The notes under the pieces are model-generated. The model was not told the origin of the DNA. It made no database searches and saw nothing but the letters and a program-made list of their open reading frames with translations. A stretch of 64,000 bases of DNA from Torreya grandis (Eukaryota; Streptophyta; Pinopsida; Cupressales; Taxaceae). Where the stretch lies: positions 4,465,001 to 4,529,000 of the forward strand of contig JARHVA010000397.1 of NCBI GenBank assembly GCA_037957365.1. The letters are read 5' to 3'. Position numbers and translations under genes: made by a program. How positions within the stretch are numbered: the stretch's first letter is position 1; each line of letters opens with the position of its first letter. Shown one piece after another: positions 48,867 to 59,167 of the stretch.

Positions 48867-50221
48867 CTATTATCATTTATGATGATGTAGGCGGTAAAAT
48901 ATACTCTAACTAGGCTTTATGTTTACTTATTTTATTCCTTTGAGTATAAGAAAAGAAATTGCTCGTTTGATTGTAAAGGCAAACAAGAGTATCTATGTTT
49001 CTTGTCTAAGAGTATTATTGTAGTAATACATATGTGAATTTTGACGGAGTCAATATAATGAAGACCTTTGTTTTCAATGTAATCAAGGAAATCAATTTGT
49101 TGTTTATAAAATAATCTAATACCTCGAGAAGCTTTAACTTTTGCAAATTGTAGAAATGAATGTTTATTCATATTGAACTATAGAAACTTGGTTTAACTTT
49201 CGCAGATTGTAGAAATGAATGTTTATTCATATTGAACTATAGAAACTTGGTTGTACTTGGTTAGAAGGAATGTCTAATAAACTTAAAATTATAACTAGTA
49301 CTAAGAAGTTGTGAATTGTCATTTGGTAACATCTCAGATTTATATTTGTATGAATTTATTTGAACACAATTAATTCCATTACCTCATACTGTAAATTGAA
49401 ATTAATAGCAGTTAACGACCTTTTTATAAGAATGATGCCACAAGGGCTAGAAAGTATTTCTCGGTCTAAGTAAGAGTTAAACTTCACTTCTTGAATTTAT
49501 TGCATACTTGAAATTCTATGGAACCTCAATGAATTAAATATGGGGAATAATATTTAGGTTTCCAAGTTATTGATGTAAGTTGCATAAAAAGTAAATGTAC
49601 AGTTTATTTATTTGAATCAACACACTTAGGCTAGGTATAAAATTATTTTTTGTCAATATAGAGTTTTTATTAAAGATGTCAATATTCTTAAAAGACATTG
49701 TCAAACCCTGCACCAAGACAATCCACTTTCCTAGGATTAAATTCCATAGGGTGCAAAAAGGGGGAAAACGTGTATCATTTAAGGATATAGTGGTTAGCAC
49801 TAAAAAAAATTGCAGAATAGGTTTGTGAAGCACCGTTTAAAGGGTGTATATCATCTTATTGGTTCCATGAGTGAACGGTTGCATGTCTTTTTGGTTCAAC
49901 ATTAACAAGTTGTGTAAACTCTCATATCTGATTCCTGGGAAACTGATTTATATCTGTAGATCGATTCAGTAATCACATTTGGCCCCTTATGGAATTTATC
50001 AATATGTTATATGTTGGGTATTCATCTAGCTATCTAAGATGTTAAGAGACCCAAGCACCTTATATTCAATCTCAGTTTAGAGATGGTGTGATTAAATGAG
50101 GAAAATCATTTACATTGTTGGAATAACTATACTTCATGATAATAATCACTTGTTGTAAATCGGTTCATGACTTGAAAAGTTCGAAATTTGATGGTTCAGA
50201 ATTTTGGGTTTGTGACATTTT
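48867..50221. other. Spacer without recognisable gene
   Basis: Short frames only. Contains the 59-bp tandem duplication listed separately. Nothing matches the duplicated segments until about 50222. Confidence 0.4.
49133..49250 (+). repeat. Tandem duplication of 59 bp
   Basis: Units 49133-49191 and 49192-49250 differ only at two or so positions (ttgcaaattg versus tcgcagattg). Each unit contains 'aatgaatgtttattcatatt'. Confidence 0.93.
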
Positions 50222-50610
50222 TTTGTGATGGGCAAGCACACATTTTTTAAGCCACTTTTACAAATTGGAGATGGACAATAGCCTCAAGCTCTATGTTACT
50301 TTAAAATATATGCAATATGTATGAGTATGAATTCTCACAATTTGTACATGACATGTTGAAATCCATATACTCACCCATAGGAATCGAAAAGCAAAGGAGT
50401 TGTCAGATGGGTGCCAAAACCTCCAAAAGTGTTGCAATAAATTGCATCCGAGTTTCCTCATTTATCTTTGTGAACAGTGGACCGTGCACAAAGAGAGATT
50501 TGAAGCCGCGATTAGCAGCATGGTGAAATGACGGTAGTATACATAATTGCAAGCAAACTAGATAGCATCATTAAATGGTGCAACATCACAGCGCTCCTTA
50601 ATGAAAGCTA
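50222..50610 (-). pseudogene. Pyrrolidone-carboxylate peptidase last exon, decayed duplicate
   Basis: Aligns with 56280-56670 (the better copy). On the minus strand the counterpart of the terminal region is recognisable (CNYVYY, NLSLCTV frame remains), ending at the equivalent stop at 50403-50405. Base changes and small indels destroy the GRFVCN and FVHVP context. The homology breaks at about 50600 and jumps straight to module Y, so about 0.8 kb present in copy 3 (56670-57473) is missing here. The retained sequence cannot encode the enzyme end. Confidence 0.82.
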
Positions 50611-50899
50611 CATTTTAGTCTTTGTATACATGATCCAGAGTTGGATGATGATCAAGTGAAAGTTCCATGTTTTGGCAATCAAATACTTGTGTTGTGCGGG
50701 GGAATGCGGAATCACTTGAATAAAATCAATGCCTAGGATTTATTAAAAATTTGAAATTGGCAACTTTGTAAGTCAAATAGTGTCTATCAAACTTGGTGAT
50801 CAAATGACTGCTATAAGATCAAAAAAGTACGATCAATTCTCCCTGGCAGCCAAGGCCATGGAAAACAATGCAAGATTGGTTTCCCATTTTACCTTAAAA
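50611..50899. repeat. Duplicated host segment, copy 2 (module Y)
   Basis: Matches 5780-6062 and 57480-57765. Module X is deleted between the peptidase pseudo-exon and this module. Confidence 0.8.
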
Positions 50900-53800
50900 A
50901 TTATTAAAATTGTACCAGTGGCTCCCATTGACTATCCCGTGGTTTATTTGGTCTAACTTTAGACAAGGTGATAATAGATTGGTGAAAATATTAGATGAGC
51001 GTTGTTTGCAAAGCAGAACCTTTTCACCTTTGCAAGCATTTTTTATCTCCCTATTAGTGTTGTCTCATGAGCGATTCTCTCAAACCTCCTCCCCATTAAG
51101 TTTGGTATTGAGTAGGTAACGCCTCAATCCATGGCCAAATCTCAATTTTATCTCAACATTGCTCACCTCCAACATGAGTGGACTCGTGCCCATACCATTA
51201 TAATTTGGAATGTTGACCCTCATCCAAGGGAAGAGACTAGTTGGATTAATTGATGGGAGGTTGCCATTTCTTGAACTATAGAATTTCTTTGTATTTATGA
51301 TAAATAGGAGGTTGAATTTCATTGTAAAGCCCATGATGCTTCATATTGTGAATACTTGTTGTCTTCATAGGAAATTTAGATGTCTCCTCTCAATGAAGAA
51401 CTGCAAAAGGATGTTGTTACATGGAGACACAAGCTCAAGGTTGAGGAAACCTATCGAGCTTGTGGTGCCCAAATTGTGCCCATATGCACTAGTTGAAAAT
51501 TGGAGACCAAGCTTCCACAAAATGTTTTGCTCTTATTTCCTCCAAACAAGTGGTGGATAGAGTGAAGGCTATCTGTGAGGCTAATCAATGTTTGACACAA
51601 CTTCTTGATATATTGAGAGCCTTTGTCTCTCATTATCATGAAATTTTTGCATCTCAATCGTCCACCCCAACCCGTGAGGAGGCCCTCAATAAGTGTCTAC
51701 AAGTTGTTCCTTGCAAATCTTTCTAAGGGTCAACAAGTGGCTTGTGGCCATTTATCATCATTTGATAAGCTTAATGAGGCTGCTCAACACATGGTTGTTA
51801 ATAAAACCCCTAGAATTGATGGTTTCCCTTGTGGATTCTACCAAGTTTTGTGTGATATTGTTGGTCTGGACTTGCACAAAGTTTATTTGAAGGTTGTTCG
51901 AACCAACTCCCTTGGCCAATTCATCAATTAAGTTCATTCCAAAGACTGGGAACCTAGAGCTTATTGCCAAGTGGTGCTCAATTACTCTTTTGAATGTATC
52001 TACAAAATAAGTGCTTAAGGTGAGATACTTGTTGCCTCTCATTATCTTCCCAAAGTCAATTGGTTTAATACACAACAGATACATTTTAGATAATGTTATT
52101 ATTATCTAGGAAGGGATGGAACGAGCTCACTCATCACAGTAGAAAGCCTTATTCATCAAAATTGACTTTAAGAAGGCATATGATATAATTGAATGGCCCT
52201 TTATCTTAGCCATCTTTTAGGGTTCAAGGTTTGAGGCAAGATTTGTGCAAACTGTTAGTGTGTTTTTTTAGGATGCTAGTGCCATGTATCACCATTAACG
52301 GAGTTCAATTTGAACAATTTGGATTGTTCATAGGCATTAGGCAAGGTTGCCACCTAGATGACCCCCCTCTGTGTTGGCAGCTAAGGTGTTTAGTTACATC
52401 CTTGTTGATTACACTTCTAGAGGTTTGATTAAAGGTATTTATCTACCTCAATCTAAAAATCAAATGGTGAATGGACACGTTGTTGACGATTCCTTTCTCA
52501 CTTTTATTGAAAAGTAGACCTCTATCAACGATGCCATGGAATGTTTGGGCATCTTCTACTTAGCCTTTGCTTCTTGTATTCAATGGAATAAAACCCAATG
52601 TTACATACAATTAGACACTCCCCTACTGTCTTGGTTACATAAGTCCTAATGGTATTGGATACAACCTGGAAAACAATTCAAATTCTTAGACATTACTTTT
52701 GCATTTCAAGCATCCCCTTCTTACTGTGGAACTATGTGGTGCAAACGATTGAGAAGAAATTTTATTTTGGATTAATAAAACCTCTCCCTGGTTGGTAAGT
52801 TTCAAGTATGCTTTAAGGTCCTCGCAGTCACTATTTTTATCACTCTCCCTATTGCGAACCATCCAAGGCTACATATGCTAATCTTGAACTTCTTCTCAAA
52901 GGCTTTCTTTGGGCCAATTTTGAAGGCTCTAAGGGTTTCATAGAGTTGAATAGGATATTTGTTGTTGACCTAAAGAGATGGGAGGCATTGGGCTTCTAGA
53001 TTTCAAACTCCAAGGCCTCATCCTTTGTTTCAAGTGGATTGTTTTTTCCCTTAAAGGAGAGGAAGCTTGGAAGACTTTCCTTCACCATTGCATTGCTCAA
53101 GGAAGCCCTTTTGGCAAAAAGACATGGAAAGGCCTTGGTATTCATTTATTTTTTCTCACTTAAATTCATGTCAAGATTGCAGGGTCTTTTGTGGCTCAAA
53201 GTATTTGGAAATCATAAGAATTGTTCAAACCTTACTTAGTCTAGGATAGAGATGGTTTCAGAGCAAGATTCTCTCTAAACTCTCACTCCCTTTGGTGGTC
53301 TCCAGTTATCTCTTAATATGGTGTTCCTTTTGCCATGTTCCCCTAGGTTAAGAGTCTCCGACTATTCAATAAAGGAATTAAGGTGATTTATGGTTTGTTT
53401 TTCAAACAATCTCGTGATTTTCCTGTGATTGGTTTCCTTGGCCTATCCTCCATGACAAGTTTCAACTTACTCACAATGATCTTTCCTCAAATTTTGAGGT
53501 GCAAAAGCTATTCAATATTAATACCTTCACAAAATTGGAGTTCAAACACCCCCCAGATGGTGGACTGACTAGAAGTGGTTAGTTTAAACCCCCTTCCACC
53601 AGTACAAACCTCAAATTGGTTACCAATTACTCTCCCCTTAGCACATCCAAGTGAATGCTTTGAATGCAAGCTTGAAGGCTAATTCTTCTATAGAGACTTG
53701 GGGTCAAAGGTTTGCCAAAGTATGGAAAGCAATTATATAGCCTAAACATGGTCATTTCCTTTGATGCAATTTGCACCAAGGTCTTGAAAACAAGGTTCTC

Positions 53801-54842
53801 CATCTAGGTGTGGATATTCCCTTATATTCGTCGTGCCTACACGCTGAGTCACTCAAGAATCTTTTTTGGTTTTGCAAACATGCTCAATCACCTTGGAAAT
53901 GGATTCATACATTCTTTCAACTATTTCATTGAGTTCTTTCCCTGGAAAATGGTGCTCTTAGGGGATTCAACAATGTTCCCTGCACAATACAATCAAATAT
54001 GACATTTTTCGTTCTGAAATTCTTTTTCATCTATGGAAAGAAAGTAATAATGCAATTTTTAATTACTTATCTCTAGATGATTGTTTTTTCATTACTAACA
54101 AAGTGCAAGTGATCTCAAATGTCATGCTACAGATTCAAGTTCAGGTGGAGAAGGTATGTCTAGAGGTAAAGCACCTCCAAACTTTGTACCATTGGGGAAG
54201 TGCCCCCTATGCAAGAAATTGTGTCCCACCAGACTCTCCCCACCACCAATGTCTTTTTCAAGGCCGTGACTTTGGAGCTCATGGTAAGCATCATTCACGT
54301 ATCAAGCATCGAAGTCACTCTTCACATTCGTAGTGTCCCTCCCTCAAGCATAGAGCTCGTGAGTGCAAGTCTGCATTTCCAAACTCTGGTCGGTGAAAGG
54401 ACCAACAAGAAGGAAAATTCCCTCAACTGGCCTTAGCCATTTTATCACCTAAGTGGGATCCAACAAATGAAGAAAAAAAAGATAACACTAATGACAAATG
54501 GGACCCTGTACCTGATATGGCAGATCCACCTGCTGGTAGTGGTTGGCTTTGGGGTGAGAAACTGGATGATTCGTTGCCTCTGCGACCTTCGTTGATTTCC
54601 TTTGTTGCTTAGTTCTTGTGCCTTGGTATCTTATTGCCCTTGGGCCTATTTATCAAGTTTTTTTGGATTTGTTTAAAAAAAGATCGATTGAAAAGTTTTT
54701 TAACTATTCCTTTTATAACTTTATAAGTTAATTTAGTCGCTTTCTCAATCCTCAGGATCAATGTGATATAATGGAGTGTGATCCCATTACACTCAGGATG
54801 TATAATATGTATTATTAATAGAAAACATTTTTCAATCAAAAA
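50900..54842 (+). mobile_element. LINE-A copy 2 (uninterrupted)
   Basis: Same element and same flanks as 6063-11776 but without the ORF1-only insertion, so it shows the empty site (about 52527-52544). It ends in an A-rich tail (tattaatagaaaaca...tcaatcaaaaa). A second tail-like stretch with a 13-A run lies at 55345-55395. Confidence 0.8.
50910..54612 (+). pseudogene. LINE-A ORF2: endonuclease end, reverse transcriptase, C-terminal region
   Basis: FIWSNFRQGDNRLVKILDE at about 50947 matches the end of LINE endonucleases (family pattern WSNxRxGxxRIxxRLD). RT blocks follow: NKTPRIDGFPCGFYQV at about 51805, an ITLLNV-like block after a shift near 51985, IDFKKAYDIIEW at about 52160 (intact motif A Asp), IGIRQGCHL near 52335, and VVDDSFLTF at about 52480 (Asp pair). 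The region 53000-53240 and a His-rich open piece at 54103-54333 (CVPPDSPHHQC) have no recognised domain. Frameshifts and stops throughout, so it is a dead copy. Confidence 0.85.
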
Positions 54843-56279
54843 CATTTGCCAATATAATTATTCTTTGGGTTTCTATAGTTCAGATCATGGTGATTGACTT
54901 TTCGTCTAGTGCCAATAATTAATACCATCTTCCTTAATGACCCAAAAGGATATGCACCCATGAGCCTCTATTGAATTATAATACACTATGTGCACTCAAC
55001 GATTTGTTACTAAGTATGACTTTGGGGTGCAAGTCTTTGGGTTGATGTATTAAATATATTGCTTAATGGCGTTTGTGGGTTTTCTGAATCCCCTTCCCTT
55101 CGATCATTGCTGATATAAATGGCATATCCCACCAGTTGAGGATTTAGGCCACTACGATATCTCTTAAATCTTTCTTTTGAGGATCCATAGAAGTAATATA
55201 TATGAATCACGTGTGGCAAGTTTACATTTGATTTATTTTTAAAATGTCTACGCATTTGATACAATGGAGTGTGATAACATGCCACTTATTTTTGGACTGT
55301 GATACCATACCACTCATTTTTTGTATGAATAACAATGTATAATCTGTGTTATTAATAGAAAACGCTTTTCAATCAAAAGAAAAAAAAAAAAAGTCCACTG
55401 GCCACTTCATCAACTCTATTAATTTTTTTAAAGCCATCATGACAAACATTATTGGGAAGTAATTAGCCACACTTAAACCAACTTTCATTCTATGTAATCT
55501 ACAATGAGGCATATCCACACGTATAAGTGGTTTCAAATAAGTTCTAAATATAGCAAAACCAGTAAGAGACTTGTATAGAATCTATCATTCCAATTATCAT
55601 GTGCGTTTAAGGAATTTAATGTATAACTGAAGTTATACCAATAACTCAACAGGATTCATTTCCATCTATTACACCCTACATGGGTTTTATTTATTGAATT
55701 AGTCTAGTATCAGCATCACTGGGAATGTGTCTCTAAATGCTGCAGAGAGACAAATAAGCCTGTATACTATATAGCCGGTCACCTAATTTCATGCTTGTTC
55801 CTTCATATCTTATCTAAATATCAAGCATTCCTACAAAGAAAAATTAAAGTAACAGTGTGAGGTTCTCCTCGCCTCACCTGAAGATGTTAGAAGGATCCTG
55901 CATAATCCTGTGTCACTTAACACGAAAAGCAAGAGAAAATATGACACAATGATTCATCTATTTTTAAATGTGCATAAATACTGCTAGTGTGCTGCATCCT
56001 GTGTTTGTTACATGCGAGCTGGACAAAAGTGAAACACAGCAGCCATAAGAATAGGTTAAAGATATTTCACCATTAGGAGGTAATAATTAAATTATTTAAT
56101 ACTATTGATATACAATTTATCTGAACTTAACAGTGAAACCACCTTAGAAGGGAAACACCATTTTAATTTGTAAACACAGCTGAACATCAAATAAGTCTGA
56201 TCTTTGACATCAATATCAAGCATATTAAAGCTCCTCCAATTTATTATAACTGATAGAATCTATATGCTTCAGTACAATT
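54843..56279. repeat. Duplicated host segment, copy 2 (module Z)
   Basis: Matches 11777-13243. It leads directly into the 3' side of the intact-looking peptidase exon, so in native order module Z lies downstream of that gene on the minus strand. Confidence 0.8.
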
Positions 56280-56464
56280 CTTTGCAATGGGTGGGCACAC
56301 GTTTTTTAAGCTAGTTTCACAAATGGGAGCTGGACCACAGCCTCAAGCTCTGTGGCACTTTGAAAGAAATGCAATACGCATGACTATGAATCCTCACAAT
56401 CTGTACATGACATGCTGAACTCCATATACTCACCCATAGGAATCCAAAAGCAGAGGAGGTGTTG

Positions 56465-56701
56465 TCAGATGGATGCCAAAACCTCCAAAAGTGCTGCAAT
56501 AAATTGCATCTGAGTTTCCTCATTTATCTTTGTGAACAATGGAACGTGCACAAAGAGAGATTTGAACCCACAATTAGCAGCATGGTGAAGTGAGTGGTAG
56601 TATACATAATTGCAAACAAACCGACCAGCATCATTGGATGGTGCAACGTCGTAGCCCTTCTTAATCAAAGCTTGAACAATTTCATTCACAGGCAGCGTAG
56701 T
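56465..56701 (-). CDS. Last exon of pyrrolidone-carboxylate (pyroglutamyl) peptidase, open
   Basis: 78 codons plus stop, reading TTLPVNEIVQALIKKGYDV, then DAGRFVCNYVYYHSL, SLFVHVPLF and LLEVLASI before the stop at 56465. The Cys in GRFVCN and the His in FVHVP are the catalytic Cys and His of peptidase family C15, which removes N-terminal pyroglutamate from peptides in the cytosol. Plant homologues end just as here. A splice acceptor (ggttgcag) precedes 56701, giving a phase-0 exon start. The earlier exons with the catalytic Glu were not found up to 58130, so the gene may be split by a long intron, or this may be an isolated duplicated exon. The absence of stops argues for recent or continuing constraint. 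Confidence 0.82.
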   Translation of the reverse strand, partial: TTLPVNEIVQALIKKGYDVAPSNDAGRFVCNYVYYHSLHHAANCGFKSLFVHVPLFTKINEETQMQFIAALLEVLASI

Positions 56702-57109
56702 CTGCAACCATTCTAGTTATTAGAGAGCTAGCCAGGAATGGTTCCATCCAAGAATCATATTCAATACTTCTTAAAAATCTCAGAAATAAAAGGCCTTCAG
56801 AAACCAAAAAACTATCAGATGACCACCACGTCAATATCGGAGTGGATGCTTATGTTAGGGAGGAAGCCTCAAATAATCCTTCTTTAACAGCCACCACAAT
56901 TTCTTTATCAAACACAAGTGTAAACGTAATTCAGGGAACAAGTGTGTTTGTCAGTTAGAAACACACATGGAGGATCTAAACATAATTTGGGGTACAAGTG
57001 TAAAACCTGAATCTTTTAACATGCATAATCTCCATGACAATGGAAAATGAAAAAAATGAAGGGGACGGAATCATGTAGCAATCCTTCTTTCTATTGCAGA
57101 GCAAATTAA
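56702..57109 (-). other. Probable intron upstream of the peptidase exon
   Basis: Follows the acceptor site on the minus strand and has no coding frame. Absent from copy 2 by deletion. Confidence 0.5.
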
Positions 57110-57765
57110 TTTATGATTTCTCCTCTACAAAACCCATGTTTTCTGGGCAGGTATGACTGACTACAAATTAGCTACCAGCGGTGAGATATGAAAGGATGCT
57201 AAGAAGAAAATCCATGCCATTGTATCTAAATGAGCATATGATTTTAGCGTTGAATGGATGGAGTAGTTAAAACCTTGCCGCTAAAATCTTATCCTTTAAG
57301 CACCAAGAGTCCTTTTTTTTTTAAAACTACTCTTTCAACATAGTTATCAATTGCAAATAGGTAGGATTATACATGATGGATCTGAATGAACTACATGGAT
57401 GTTATCTTGCAGACCCACTATCCATGGCAAGTTTCAAAACCATCAGCATCATAAATCCATGCAGATTGCTCACATTTTATCCTTTCTACATATGATCCAA
57501 AGTTGGATGATGATCAAGTAAAAGTTCTATGTTTTGGCTATCAAACACTTGTGTCATGCGGGGGAAGGCAGAATCACTTGAATAAAAACAATGCCTAGGA
57601 TTTATTAAAAAAAAAAAAATTGACAACTTGGAAGTCAAATAGCATCTATTGAACTTGGCGATCAAATGACTGCTATAAGAAGATCAAAAATGTAGGATCA
57701 ATTGTACCTGACAGCCAAGGACATGGAAAACGATGCAAGATTGGTTTCCCATTTTACCTTAAAAA
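57110..57765. repeat. Duplicated host segment, copy 3 (modules X and Y)
   Basis: Matches 5400-6062 (X and Y) and 50611-50899 (Y). The match stops at 57765, the same point at which LINE-A begins in the other copies, but no LINE follows here. Confidence 0.82.
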
Positions 57766-58130
57766 TTATTAACATGTTTTGGTGGTATCAAATTAGATGA
57801 ATGGTTTGGTTGATATTGTCAATTGCACTAAGGATGCCTTAAAGAGTTGAGACTTCTACTTGCCTTCTTTTGCACAATCTTTGACACAACTTATCAATGT
57901 TGGTAGCATATCTTCAAATGTCTCCAAGAGTGTTAGTGATCAGACATTCCAGCTTTGTCTACTTATTGGGCTTCAAACCAATATGGTATTTGAAAATCTT
58001 GTTATGCTCAGTTTTGGCAAGTAATAAATCTAGCATGAAACTCATTTCTGTAAGTCGAGACAAACTAGTCGTGGTGCTAGCATAACTGTTGCCACTTGAT
58101 AGAATGATCATCACACTATTTAACAAGATA
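57766..58130 (-). other. Unidentified minus-strand coding-like stretch next to hAT insertion
   Basis: A frame at 57959-58138 on the minus strand (SRLTEMSFMLDLLLAKTEH; FKYHIG) looks protein-like but was not recognised. It remains open across the hAT target site: on the far side of the transposon, about 62045-62090 continues it in the same frame (NNEEKITPYHYIANC read across the site). A stop lies at 57956. It could be gag of an LTR element or part of an unknown gene. Confidence 0.35.
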
Positions 58131-58138
58131 CAATTAGC
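58131..58138 (+). repeat. hAT target-site duplication, left (8 bp)
   Basis: caattagc, identical to 62037-62044. Confidence 0.95.
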
Positions 58139-58154
58139 CATAGATGCAATAACC
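58139..58154 (+). repeat. hAT left terminal inverted repeat
   Basis: CATAGATGCAATAACC. Pairs with 62021-62036, with one mismatch (C/G at base 9). Confidence 0.93.
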
Positions 58155-58485
58155 AGCCAGTAACCGCCGGTTGGTTGGGTACTTGCTGGAAATCCCGGCC
58201 GGCGAATACTCACCACTCAAACTCACCTACACAAAAAAAAAAAAACCGGTGAGTAACCGTCGATTACTCGCCGGTTCTACGTCCCGCGGAACCCACGAGG
58301 TTCAGATGCTGCAAACATGCCAAAACATGGGTTTGACACCCCAAATGCAGAAAAAACACGGAATAGTGTTATAAAATGCTACACACCTCCTCACTCTTCA
58401 CTCACAAGATTTGGAGTGTTCTAAGGCGAATTGAGGAGATTTGAACAAGAAATTCCAAGTTAGTTCTTTTTTTTTTTTTTTTTAA

Positions 58486-58915
58486 AAATTTCCAAGCATA
58501 GAAATGAATTCTAAATTAATTGAAAACATGTTAGAGACATATTTGTGATGATTAGTATACAGAATTTATGCATTCCATTTTAATTACATGCATTCCATGA
58601 ATTTCCATCAAATTTCATGCATTTATTTATTTTATTTTTTTAAATTTCCAAGCATGTAAATTAATTCTAATGCAATTGAAAACATGTTTGCTACATATTT
58701 GTGATGCTTAGTATACAAATTTGATGCATTTCATTTTTATTACATGCATTTCATGAATTTTCATCAAATTTCATGCATTTATTTATTTATTTATTTTTAA
58801 AAATTTCAAGCATGTAAAGTTTTGTAATATAATTAAATACACGTTTGATAAATATTTTTGTTGCCTAGTATACAAATTTGATGCATTCTGTCGAATTTTA
58901 TGCATTCGGTTAAAT
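58486..58915 (+). repeat. Tandem repeat of about 157 bp (2.7 units) in hAT 5' region
   Basis: Units start near 58486, 58642 and 58801 with 'aaatttc(c)aagcat' and share 'tagtatacaaatttgatgcatt' type sequence. The third unit is partial and diverged. Confidence 0.8.
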
Positions 58916-59167
58916 TTTCGTGTTTATTATTTATTTAAAATTGTTTATTTTTTCGTTAAATAACCGTTATAGATTATATTTCTAATTTGTTCGGTTAAAA
59001 TTGTAAATCGTAGATGTATTTTAGTTTTCGTTTTATAGTTTATAATTATCATTTATTTATCATTTTTTAATTAATAATTTATATTTAATCTTTAATGTTT
59101 TTATTTTTTTAATTTTTTATGTTGTTTTTAGCATTGTTGCGCTTTGTAGGGTATCCATTAGCAAGCA

